A DNA stretch of 14,963 bases from DASPXY01 sp038227745 (lineage in GTDB: Bacteria; Planctomycetota; Planctomycetia; Gemmatales; Gemmataceae). A program made the position numbers and the translations under genes. The notes below the pieces were generated by a model. The model was given only the letters and a program-made list of their open reading frames with translations, did no database searches and was not told where the DNA came from. Of this stretch, positions 7,752 through 14,940 are shown one piece after another (positions within the stretch are counted from its first letter, which is position 1; each line of letters opens with the position of its first letter). The stretch lies in the NCBI GenBank assembly GCA_038227745.1, contig JBBRPS010000164.1, positions 1 through 14,963 on the forward strand. Direction: 5' to 3'.

Positions 7752-7853
7752 TCATTTTCCCAGCTTCTGTCACCTCCACCCCGGTCGATGCCACCTATCT
7801 ACGGATGTGCCGGCCGGCGTCGGCCGCCCAACCGTTCGCGGAGGGACCAGACC

Positions 7854-9569
7854 ATGATGACTTCCGATCTGAACGAACGTGCGCCCGATACCGACCTGTG
7901 GCGGCTGGTGAACGAGGGAAGTGCGTCGGCGTTCGAGATCCTCGTGCGCCGGCACCAGTCGCTGGTCTGTGCGATCGCCTACAGCGCGTGCGGCGACCTG
8001 GCGCTCAGCGAGGACGTCGCCCAGGAAACCTTCTGGGCGGCGTGGCGCGGGCGGGCGTCGCTCGCCGAACCGGGCCGCTTGCGGTCGTGGCTGTGCGGCA
8101 TCGCGCGGAACCTCGGGAAGAACGCCCACCGGCGCGCGTCCCGTCCGGCCGAGGCGCCCGCCGCACCGCTCGACGCGGCCGGGGACCTGTCCACGGCGGC
8201 GCCCGGTCCGGCGGAGGAGGCCGTGTCACGCGAAGAAGAAACCCTCGTGTGGGAGACGCTCGAACGGATACCGGAGTCGTACCGCGAGCCGCTGGTCCTG
8301 TTCTACCGCGAGGAGCATTCGGTGGCCGAGGTCGCGGCAGCGCTGGGCCTGAGCGAGGACGCGGTCAAGCAGCGGCTGTCGCGCGGGCGGGAGATGCTGC
8401 GCGACCGGGTGACGGGCGTGGTCGCGGCGGCGCTGCGGCGCAGCCGGCCCGGCCGCGCGTTCACCGTGGCCGTCATGACCGGCCTGACGGCTCTGTCGGC
8501 CGGCGCGAAGACCGCCCTGGCCGGGACGGGAGTCGCGGCGTCGGGGGCGACGCTGCAGTCGGCGGCCATGGGTGGCATCCTCGGGGGGATCCTTGGGCCG
8601 CTGGTGGGCCTGCTGGGCGGCTGGTTCGGCACCTGGGTCTCTGCCGAGGCGGCCCCGACCCGGCGCGAACGGAATTACCTCCGCCAGACGGGGCGGCGGA
8701 TGCTCCTCGTCTCGCTCCTGTTCACGGCGGTGCTGGTCGGGCTGATGCTGGCGTTCGCCAGGCGCATGCCCCTGGGGTATTCCCTGATCTCTCTGGCGGT
8801 CTGGATGGCGGCCTTCTGGGCCTACGTGACCCTCGAGTCGGTCCGTGCGGCCCGCGCCGTCAAGCGCCTCCGCGCGGAGGCGGCGCCGGCCGAGCCGAAT
8901 GACACGCCGCTGCGGCGCATGGCCGCCCGGTGGAGGGGGCGGGTCTTCCGCAGCCAGGTGACGCTCCTCGGCCTGCCGCTGCTCGACGTCAACGTCAGCG
9001 ACCCCGTACCGCCGGGTGGGACGGGGCGCGGTGACGGGCCGCGCGTCGCCCGCGGCTGGATCGCGATCGGCGACGATGCCCGCGGCGTGCTCCTGGGCGT
9101 CGGCTCGAAGGCACGCGGGTTCGTGGCGATCGGCGGCCGCGCTGTCGGCGTGTTCAGCCTCGGCGGGGTGGCGGTGGGCCTCGTCGCCGTGGGCGGGCTT
9201 GCCTTCGGCGTGCTGGCGGTCGGCGGCCTCGCAGTCGGCGGCCTCGCGCTGGGCGGTGGCGGCATCGGCTGGCAGGCCTGTGGCGGCGGCGCCGTGGCCT
9301 GGGACACGGCCTGTGGCGGCGGGGCGGTGGCGTGGCACGCGGCCTACGGTGGGGCGGCGGTCGCACACGACTACGCGGTCGGCGGGGAGGCCAGTGCCTG
9401 GCACGCCAACGACGAGGCGGCCAGGGCCGTCCTCATGGACCACCCGCTCAAGCAGGGCATGGAGTGGTTCGTGGCGAATCAGACCTGGTTCTTGGCGGTG
9501 ATCATCCTGGTCTCCCTGCTCCCCTGCGCGGCGCTACCGCTGATGTACCGCCGCGAACGGTGGCCATGA
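7854..9569 (+). CDS. ECF sigma factor with membrane and repeat-rich C-terminal extension
   Basis: The first 190 of 571 residues form an ECF-type sigma70 factor. Region 2 is at about 24-95 (FEILVRRHQSLV, LSEDVAQETFWAAWR, LRSWLCGIARN). Region 4 is at about 132-187 (LERIPESYREPLVLFYREEHSVAEVAAALGLSEDAVKQRLSRGREML). Ordinary ECF factors stop here. This one continues with a Gly-zipper hydrophobic segment (about 238-262), two probable membrane helices (283-301 and 308-326), a basic stretch, a glycine-rich repeat array (400-519) and a last hydrophobic segment (545-564). ECF factors with long C-terminal extensions are known in planctomycetes, where the extension is thought to replace a separate anti-sigma factor. 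Tethering of this sigma factor to the membrane is my inference. The ATG at 7854 was chosen because GAGG at 7841-7844 precedes it and the protein then starts just before region 2; the frame is open further upstream to 7788. No separate anti-sigma gene is adjacent. Confidence 0.93.
   Translation: MMTSDLNERAPDTDLWRLVNEGSASAFEILVRRHQSLVCAIAYSACGDLALSEDVAQETFWAAWRGRASLAEPGRLRSWLCGIARNLGKNAHRRASRPAEAPAAPLDAAGDLSTAAPGPAEEAVSREEETLVWETLERIPESYREPLVLFYREEHSVAEVAAALGLSEDAVKQRLSRGREMLRDRVTGVVAAALRRSRPGRAFTVAVMTGLTALSAGAKTALAGTGVAASGATLQSAAMGGILGGILGPLVGLLGGWFGTWVSAEAAPTRRERNYLRQTGRRMLLVSLLFTAVLVGLMLAFARRMPLGYSLISLAVWMAAFWAYVTLESVRAARAVKRLRAEAAPAEPNDTPLRRMAARWRGRVFRSQVTLLGLPLLDVNVSDPVPPGGTGRGDGPRVARGWIAIGDDARGVLLGVGSKARGFVAIGGRAVGVFSLGGVAVGLVAVGGLAFGVLAVGGLAVGGLALGGGGIGWQACGGGAVAWDTACGGGAVAWHAAYGGAAVAHDYAVGGEASAWHANDEAARAVLMDHPLKQGMEWFVANQTWFLAVIILVSLLPCAALPLMYRRERWP
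9051..9410 (+). repeat. coding tandem repeat array in the ECF sigma factor
   Basis: Residues 400-519 of the sigma factor form about twelve tandem units. The first eight have a period near 10 residues with an (A)xGxxAxG pattern, for example SKARGFVAIG, GVAVGLVAVG and GLAFGVLAVG. The last four lengthen to 11 and gain aromatic residues and histidine: GGAVAWDTACG, GGAVAWHAAYG, GAAVAHDYAVG, GEASAWHA. The underlying DNA has diverged at third positions, so the array is old at the DNA level and kept at the protein level. It may fold as a beta-solenoid-like rod, but that is only a guess from the periodicity. Confidence 0.8.
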
Positions 9570-9580
9570 AGTGACGGCGG

Positions 9581-9658
9581 TGCCGGTTCGTGGGCGACTC
9601 GCTCCGCGAGTCGCGCTCCCAGGCGCGACTCGCAGAGCGAGTCGCCCACGAACCGGCA
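9581..9658. repeat. 78-bp inverted repeat, 35-bp arms
   Basis: The left arm (9581-9615) and right arm (9624-9658) are reverse complements over 35 bp with a single mismatch, around an 8-nt loop. Each arm also contains a smaller palindrome built on CGACTCGC/GCGAGTCG, so the DNA could form a branched cruciform. It lies 12 bp after the sigma factor stop and 25 bp before the stop of the convergent SGNH-like gene. It may terminate transcription in both directions, but there is no T-run. Such near-identity suggests a recently formed or mobile REP/MITE-like unit. Confidence 0.9.
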
Positions 9659-9682
9659 GACGCTCTCATGAATGGAAGGCGG

Positions 9683-10588
9683 CTACGGTTTCGTCGCAGC
9701 CTGTACGCCACTGAGCGGGTGGTGCGTGACGGCGTCCCACGCCAGCTCTTGCAAGAGGCGGTTCAGCTCCGGGTTGCTCGCCTTCCCCAGGACCGCAGGT
9801 GCCGGCAGGCCGACTGGGCTGCGGCGGTAGATCACGGCGAACTGGCAGTACGCCGCCAGGGCCTGCAGCGGCGCCCGGGCGTGCCCGATGGAGTCGGTGA
9901 ACAGGTCCGCCTGCTTCTTCAGCCCGGGCGCCTCCCCCGCCAAGATCTTCTCGCGCAGGGCGATGACCGCCTGGCCGACCGGCACGACGAACACCGCCTG
10001 CTTGCCGACCTTCTTGTTCAGCTCGCGGACATGCTCGTCCATGCTCTTGAAATACGGCGCGTGCAGCTCGCGGAGTTCCGCGACGGTCGGGGCGTTGTGG
10101 TCCACCTCCTTGGGCCGTTTCGAGAAGGTCGTGTCGTAGATGTCGAACGGCAGCCAGAACTCCTGGACGGTGATGCGCACCTTCGGGTTATGCGCCACGG
10201 CCAGCTTCACGAAGCTTTCGATGCCGGCGTCCGGGAGGTGAATGGGCGAGAGGGTGAGCACGTCCACCTTGCCGTCGCGCAAGGCTTCCTTGGCCTTGTT
10301 CGCGTTGTCCGCCTTGCTCCAGTGCTGGATGACGCGCGACCCGCCGATCGACGACACGCCGGCGATGACGTGCCCCTTGATGCCGGCCTTCTTCGCCATG
10401 TCGGCGAGGATGTTGGGGACGAAAACGTGGAAGCTGTGGCCGCAGGTGAAGACGCGCTGCCCCTTGTCAATGGGGCCGGCATTCTTGCCGCCCTTGTCAT
10501 CGTCGGCGCGCGTCTGGGCGACGACCAGCAGGGCGAGGACCAGGGGAACCACAGCCGTCCGGAAACCCGACCTGAGACGCTCGAGCAT
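9683..10588 (-). CDS. exported SGNH-hydrolase-like protein
   Basis: The 301-residue product has an N-terminal signal peptide (basic start, hydrophobic 12-24, cleavage probably near TRA-DD at 28), so it should act outside the cytoplasm. After a short linker, RVFTCGHSFHVFVP resembles block I of SGNH/GDSL hydrolases, with Ser52 as the likely nucleophile. IGGS near 81-84 may supply the oxyanion glycine. DSIGHARAP near 232-240 resembles the block V Asp/His pair (Asp232, His236), although the spacing is one residue longer than the usual DxxH. The block III Asn motif is not evident; LTLSPIHLPD occupies that place. It may therefore be an esterase or lipase-like hydrolase of unknown substrate, or an inactive relative. 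The start is well supported by AAGGAG at 10597-10602 with 8-nt spacing. It is convergent with the sigma factor gene. Confidence 0.7.
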   Translation of the reverse strand: MLERLRSGFRTAVVPLVLALLVVAQTRADDDKGGKNAGPIDKGQRVFTCGHSFHVFVPNILADMAKKAGIKGHVIAGVSSIGGSRVIQHWSKADNANKAKEALRDGKVDVLTLSPIHLPDAGIESFVKLAVAHNPKVRITVQEFWLPFDIYDTTFSKRPKEVDHNAPTVAELRELHAPYFKSMDEHVRELNKKVGKQAVFVVPVGQAVIALREKILAGEAPGLKKQADLFTDSIGHARAPLQALAAYCQFAVIYRRSPVGLPAPAVLGKASNPELNRLLQELAWDAVTHHPLSGVQAATKP

Positions 10589-10740
10589 GAGGAGGACTCC
10601 TTGTGAAGGTCGTGCGCGAGGGAGCCGATTGTCCCGTCCGCGTTGCTTCCAGCCTAGAGAATGAGCCGGGGAGGTGCCACGGGTCGGCCGCCCCGGCTCG
10701 TCTCATCAAGCCTAGATGACCGTTTCAGAAGTTCGCCGCC

Positions 10741-10807
10741 AGCGCGGTAGGGTGGGCACTGCCCACCAGCTCACGGAAGCGGTGGGCAGTGCCCACCCTA
10801 CGGCGCT
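10741..10807. repeat. 67-bp inverted repeat of the GGTGGGCAGTGCCCACC type
   Basis: Arms of 27 bp (10741-10767 and 10781-10807) are reverse complements with one mismatch, around a 13-nt loop. Each arm contains the self-complementary core GGTGGGCAGTGCCCACC or its inverse, so a cruciform with side stems is possible. It lies 24 bp past the stop codon of the minus-strand secretin-like gene, where it could stabilise or end that transcript, and about 150 bp upstream of the SGNH-like gene. From memory, similar cores are dispersed in planctomycete genomes; I could not check this. Confidence 0.88.
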
Positions 10808-10831
10808 ACACCTGCCCGCAAACCACTCTAG

Positions 10832-12304
10832 CTATTTGTTCTTCCCGGCCCCGGGAACAGGCAAGGGCTGCGCGTTGCGGACCTGTTCTTCTTCCGCTTC
10901 GATGTAAATCCGCGGCCGCGCCACGAGGACCAGCGGCCGGTCCTGTCCGCGGGCGCCGAGCGGCCGGTAAACGACCGGCATGAAGAAGGGTTGCCCGTCC
11001 GGCAGCTTGATGGAGGTGGTCACGGAACTTTTCGTCATGCTGGGCTCCTCGATCTCCTCATAGCCGAGCTCCGCGTCCCCGTACTTGATCTTGCGCAGCT
11101 CCACGAGCTGCTCGATCTTCTGCGTGATCTGCAGACGGACGAAGCGGCGATCGGGCGCCACCTCGACACGGACCAGAAGCGAGACACCGGCCAGGCCGGT
11201 GCCGAACTTCGGCGGGGCGCCGGGTTGTTGCCTGTCGGAGTTTTCCAAGAGGGCGCGGAACCCTCCACCCAGGCCGCCCGGCCCTTGCTCGTCCATCTTC
11301 CCCGGAAGGGCGCGGTGGCGCTCGCGATAGCGGAACGCTTCCCGCAGCGCGAGGAACGCGATCTGCTGCCCCTGCCGCACCTTGATCTCCAGCCCGCGCA
11401 GCAGGGGCTTCTCCTTTTCCAGTTTCTCGAGCACTTCGTCGTCGCCCGACAGGGACACCAGGGGCCGCTCCGGTGCCCCCTTACCGGCCGCGAGGAGGGG
11501 GGCGAAGTGCTTCGCGTAGAACGCGCGGTCCACCTCGTAAACCCGGGCGTCCATGACCACGGCGATGTCGGCCTGGCGCCGCAGCGTGAGCAGCAGGTTG
11601 GCCAGTTCCGCGTGCCGCGCGGGAGTCACACGGGCGAAGAGTGCCCTGTCGTTCCGCAGCTGCACCGCCTCCCCGCTGCGCGGCTGCAGGACGGAAAACA
11701 CCAGGCGGAGCAGCGCCGCCCCTCCACCTTCCGTGGAAGCCTCCCGGCCCGGCAGGCGCCCCAGCACCGCGGCGGGGAGCGCTTCCTTCAGGGTGGGCAA
11801 GATCCAGCCCACGTCCGGGAGCAGATCGCTGACCTCGTACACGGCGGGATAGGCGGCGCGCTCCGGGGTGGTGACGACCACGCGGTCCGGCCCAACGCCG
11901 ACCGCCAGCTCAGTGCCCAGGCCCTTCGTCACCTGCCGCAGGGCAGCGTCGAGAGCGCTTATCAGCGTCATCCGCCCGGACGCCGCCGGCAACCGCACCG
12001 GCGCGCCGGTCACCTTCGCCGCCTGTTTCCCCAATGCGTCCTCCTGGACGCGCAAGACGATTTTACCCCCCTTCGGCAGCTGCTTTTCCAGCGCTTGCAG
12101 GAAGCGCGCCAGGGGCATCTCCTTCTGGAAGGGTTTGCTGTCGATCTCGGTTTTCTCAAGGAACTGCTGCACGCGGGCCAGCTTCTCGTCCGCCTCCCTG
12201 ACGGGACGGCGGCCCGGGTTCGCTCGGGCCGCCCCTGCCCAGAGCCCGGTCGCGAGGGCCGTCAGGGTGAGGAGGAGGACGGCCCATCTGGGGAGGATCG
12301 CCAT
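10832..12304 (-). CDS. secreted secretin-related protein
   Basis: This 490-residue exported protein has a signal peptide (1-28, GAARA before the likely cut). Residues about 56-148 resemble the STN/N0-type domain in front of secretins (MPLARFLQALEKQLPKGGKIVLRV, then PAASGRMTLISALDAALRQV). AYPAVYEVSDLL (151-162) is the kind of motif that joins N-domains. A stretch at 221-260 (ALFARVTPARHAELANLLLTLRRQADIAVVMDARVYEVDR) matches the usual end of an N-domain followed by the start of the beta-barrel region. The C-terminus (about 425-470; SSVTTSIKLPDGQPFFMPVVYRPLG, then RPLVLVARPRIYIE) resembles the last strands of the secretin domain. The barrel region is short and interrupted by a Gly/Pro-rich insert (about 335-370), so it may not form a true pore. 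The ATG at 12302-12304 has GGAGA upstream (GTCTCC at 12312-12317). It lies 63 bp downstream of the permease and is probably co-transcribed with it. Confidence 0.7.
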   Translation of the reverse strand: MAILPRWAVLLLTLTALATGLWAGAARANPGRRPVREADEKLARVQQFLEKTEIDSKPFQKEMPLARFLQALEKQLPKGGKIVLRVQEDALGKQAAKVTGAPVRLPAASGRMTLISALDAALRQVTKGLGTELAVGVGPDRVVVTTPERAAYPAVYEVSDLLPDVGWILPTLKEALPAAVLGRLPGREASTEGGGAALLRLVFSVLQPRSGEAVQLRNDRALFARVTPARHAELANLLLTLRRQADIAVVMDARVYEVDRAFYAKHFAPLLAAGKGAPERPLVSLSGDDEVLEKLEKEKPLLRGLEIKVRQGQQIAFLALREAFRYRERHRALPGKMDEQGPGGLGGGFRALLENSDRQQPGAPPKFGTGLAGVSLLVRVEVAPDRRFVRLQITQKIEQLVELRKIKYGDAELGYEEIEEPSMTKSSVTTSIKLPDGQPFFMPVVYRPLGARGQDRPLVLVARPRIYIEAEEEQVRNAQPLPVPGAGKNK

Positions 12305-12367
12305 GATTCACGTCTCCGCGGGGCGAAGGGTTGTATGACCAGGGACGTACCATTTCCCGTGCCGAGG

Positions 12368-13342
12368 TTATTTCCGGACGGCCGCCTCGACGCGCGCTTG
12401 CCGCTGCCGTCGTCGTCGCTCCAGCAGCGGCGACAGCACCAGCGCGACGAAAAACAGGGCGACACTCAGCAGGACGATGGTGCCGCTCTCGCCGGGGTTC
12501 GTCCACTGCTGCGTGCCGAGGACCGGGATGCGCAGCTCCCAGCTCAGGAGGTGGCCGACGACGCCCGCACAAAGGCAGAGCCCGATGGACGTCCAGAACA
12601 GTTGCCTCATGTTGCGGCACAGCAGCGCCGCCGTCGCCGCGGGCACGATCAGCAGGGCGTTGATCAGCAGCGCCCCGACAACCTTCAGGCACAGGTTGAC
12701 GATCATCCCCAGCAGGATGATGAACAGGTAATTGCACAGCTGCACCCGGACGCGCCGCGACAGGGCGAGACTGCGGTTGAAGCTGGACAAGGCCAGGTCG
12801 TTGTACACCCAGGCCAGCATGCCCGCGGTGAACACGGCCAGGCAGAAGAGGATTATCAGGTCCAGCTCGTTCACGGTCACGAGGTTGCCGAAGAGAAAGT
12901 CCTCGGGCGGCAGGTAGCGGCGGCCGGCGCCGACCTTGAGGAACACGGCCCCCAGGCCGATGGCCCCCGCGAAGAAGACGCCGATCACCGTGTCGTTGGC
13001 CTGCCCGGAAGTTTCGCGCACGAAGGCGATTGCCAGGCCGATGGCGATGCCGAACACGACCATCACCAGCGCGATCCACAGATGGACCGCCATGTCGCTC
13101 TCCGCGCCGGTGACGATCCCCACCATCAGGCCGAGGGCGACGCCGGCGAAGGCGCAGTGCGCCAGGGCGTCGCTGAAGAACGCCATGCGGTTACCCACCA
13201 CCAGTGAGCCGACCGCCCCACAGATCAAACTCACCAGGATGACCGCGATGAGGCCGCGGACGTTGAAGTCGTAATGCAGGAACGACCCCGCGGGCCACAG
13301 TAACCTGAACGCTTCGATCTGATTCTCCAGCCACTCGATCAT
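12368..13342 (-). CDS. zinc/manganese-type ABC transporter permease
   Basis: This is a multi-spanning inner-membrane protein of the ABC-3 (ZnuB/MntB/TroC) family, which forms the channel for high-affinity Zn2+, Mn2+ or Fe2+ uptake together with an ATPase and a binding protein. At 324 residues it is slightly longer than most. Family-like segments include GLIAVILVSLICGAVGSLVVGNRMAFFSDALAHCAFAGVALG near the N-terminus (the family's SHA-type motif reads DALAHCAFAGVALG), a mid-section ETSGQANDTVIGVFFAGAIGLGAVF, and LKVVGALLINALLIVPAATA toward the end. About eight membrane helices are visible, with a basic C-terminal tail. The start is supported by GAGGGA at 13350-13355 with 7-nt spacing. No ATPase, binding protein or Fur/Zur-type regulator gene is present in the window; the partners must be encoded elsewhere or the gene is an orphan. 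The metal cannot be assigned from the sequence. Confidence 0.9.
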   Translation of the reverse strand: MIEWLENQIEAFRLLWPAGSFLHYDFNVRGLIAVILVSLICGAVGSLVVGNRMAFFSDALAHCAFAGVALGLMVGIVTGAESDMAVHLWIALVMVVFGIAIGLAIAFVRETSGQANDTVIGVFFAGAIGLGAVFLKVGAGRRYLPPEDFLFGNLVTVNELDLIILFCLAVFTAGMLAWVYNDLALSSFNRSLALSRRVRVQLCNYLFIILLGMIVNLCLKVVGALLINALLIVPAATAALLCRNMRQLFWTSIGLCLCAGVVGHLLSWELRIPVLGTQQWTNPGESGTIVLLSVALFFVALVLSPLLERRRRQRQARVEAAVRK

Positions 13343-13514
13343 GGTGCGGTCCCTCGTCGGCGGTGGAAAAGGTTCGCTCCCGGGCAGCCCTCATCTTACC
13401 ATCATAGTGCCCCCGGTCGGAGGCGTCGGGGAGGAGGGCGCGAGCGCGAAACGGCAAGCCGACTCCTCTCCGCTGTGGCGCCACCGGAGACAACCCCCGT
13501 TCGAGGGCCACACC
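13343..13514. promoter_or_regulatory. divergent spacer between permease and MFS genes
   Basis: This 172-bp spacer must hold the promoters of two divergent transporter genes. A TATGAT hexamer is visible on the minus strand near the middle (around 13400), but I find no matching -35 box. I also find no clear Fur, Zur or MntR-type palindrome. A promoter here is expected from the layout, not demonstrated. Confidence 0.35.
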
Positions 13515-14936
13515 ATGGGCCGCCCTGACGAAGTACACCCGCGGCCGACCGCGGCGCGGCGCGTGTTCCTGCTCTACGCCGCCAGCCTGTCGCTGATCCT
13601 CTACCTCGACCGCATCTGCATCGCGGAGTCGGCCGGGGCCATCAGCGAGGAACTCGGCCTGAGCGACGTGCAGCGCGGCTGGATGTTCACCGCCTTCACC
13701 CTCGGCTACATGCTCTTTGAGGTGCCCAGCGGCGCCTGGGGCGACCGTTACGGCCCCAAGCGCGTGCTGTGCCGCATCGTGATCTGCTGGTCGCTGTTCA
13801 CCGCCCTGACCGGCTGCGTCGTCGGCATCACCCTCGCCGGGCCGGGCGGCGTCCTGGTGCTCGACGGCTTCGTGCTGCTGCTGCTGGTCCGCTTCCTCTT
13901 CGGGGCGGCGGAGGCGGGGGCGTACCCCAACCTGGCGAAGTGCTCGGCACGCTGGTTTCCCCTGGGCGAGCGCGGCCTGGCGCAGGGCGTCATCGTGACG
14001 GCGGGGCGCGTGGGCGGCGGCGTCGCGTCGGCAGCCACCATCGCCATCACCGGCCTGGTGAACGAGCACGTGTGGCCGGGCATGGGCTGGCGCGTGACGT
14101 TCTGGCTATTCGGCTCGCTCGGCGTGATCTGGGTGCTGCTGTTCGCGCGCTGGTTCCGCAACTCGCCCGCCGAACACCCCGCGGTCAACGCCGCGGAGCT
14201 GGCATTGATCCAGGGCGACGGGTCGGCCAGGGCTGCAGAGGCTCACGGGCCGCGCCCCGCGGGGCTGGCCACGCCGTGGCGCACCATGCTGACCAGTCGC
14301 AACCTGTGGGCGTTCTCGGCGGCCGCGTTCTGCAGCGCCTTCACCGTCTACCTGTACTTCACGCGCTTTCCCGAGTACCTGCGCGACCGCCATCACCTCG
14401 ACCGCGCGACCTGGGGCTGGGTGGCCGGCCTGCCGATGGTGTTCGGCGCGGCCGGCTGCTTGCTGGGCGGTGGGCTGACCGACCTGTTGCTGCGCTGGAC
14501 GGGCAGCAGGCGCTGGGCGCGGCGGACGATGGGGCTGGTGGGCAAGGGGAGCGGTGCGGCGCTGCTCCTGGCGGGGGCGAGCGTGGACGAGCCGGTCCTC
14601 GCGGTGGCGCTGATCGCGCTGTCGGCGTTCGCGTGCGACCTGTCGGTGGCCGCGAACTGGGCCGTCTGCACGGACGCCGGGGGGCGCTTCGTCGGGACGG
14701 TGTTCGGCCTGATGAACATGGTGGCGGCGGTGGGCGCGGCGCTGTCGCCGGTGCTGGCGGGCTACCTGCTGCGCTGGCTGTCGCCGCGCGACGCCGCCGG
14801 CCACTTCGACCCGGCGGCGCGGGCGGGGGCCTGGGACGTGGTGCTGTACCTCTACGCGGCGACGCTGGTGATCGGCGCGCTGTGCTGGCTGCGCATCGAC
14901 GCCGAGGAGTCGATGGTCGGCGAGGCGGAATCCTGA
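13515..14936 (+). CDS. MFS transporter, anion:cation symporter type
   Basis: This 473-residue inner-membrane protein belongs to the major facilitator superfamily. Its style matches the ACS (anion:cation symporter) branch that includes hexuronate, glucarate and related organic-anion carriers. The N-terminal half shows LYLDRICIAES in helix 1, the GAWGDRYGPKRVL motif A between helices 2 and 3 (Asp77, Arg78, Gly80), and GAAEAGAYPNLAKCSARWFPLGERGLAQG in the helix 4-5 region, a branch signature. A charged central loop (about 215-255) separates the halves. The second half contains the expected helices, including NLWAFSAAAFCSAFTVYLYF and NMVAAVGAALSPVLAGYLL. The ATG at 13515 has GAGGG at 13503-13507 and places the N-terminus just before helix 1; the frame is open further upstream, but that part is non-conserved in style. 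The gene is complete. The substrate cannot be named from the sequence. Confidence 0.9.
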   Translation: MGRPDEVHPRPTAARRVFLLYAASLSLILYLDRICIAESAGAISEELGLSDVQRGWMFTAFTLGYMLFEVPSGAWGDRYGPKRVLCRIVICWSLFTALTGCVVGITLAGPGGVLVLDGFVLLLLVRFLFGAAEAGAYPNLAKCSARWFPLGERGLAQGVIVTAGRVGGGVASAATIAITGLVNEHVWPGMGWRVTFWLFGSLGVIWVLLFARWFRNSPAEHPAVNAAELALIQGDGSARAAEAHGPRPAGLATPWRTMLTSRNLWAFSAAAFCSAFTVYLYFTRFPEYLRDRHHLDRATWGWVAGLPMVFGAAGCLLGGGLTDLLLRWTGSRRWARRTMGLVGKGSGAALLLAGASVDEPVLAVALIALSAFACDLSVAANWAVCTDAGGRFVGTVFGLMNMVAAVGAALSPVLAGYLLRWLSPRDAAGHFDPAARAGAWDVVLYLYAATLVIGALCWLRIDAEESMVGEAES

Positions 14937-14940
14937 CCCC

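Noticed and set aside
8226..9443. 405-residue open frame opposite the sigma factor extension
   Set aside because: It is a shadow of the repeat-rich sigma factor, made of Arg/His/Ala-rich low-complexity sequence.
10991..13207. 738-residue open frame on the plus strand opposite the permease and secretin-like genes
   Set aside because: Composition is Gln/His/Arg-rich with no recognisable domain, and it runs across two well-supported minus-strand genes and the gap between them.
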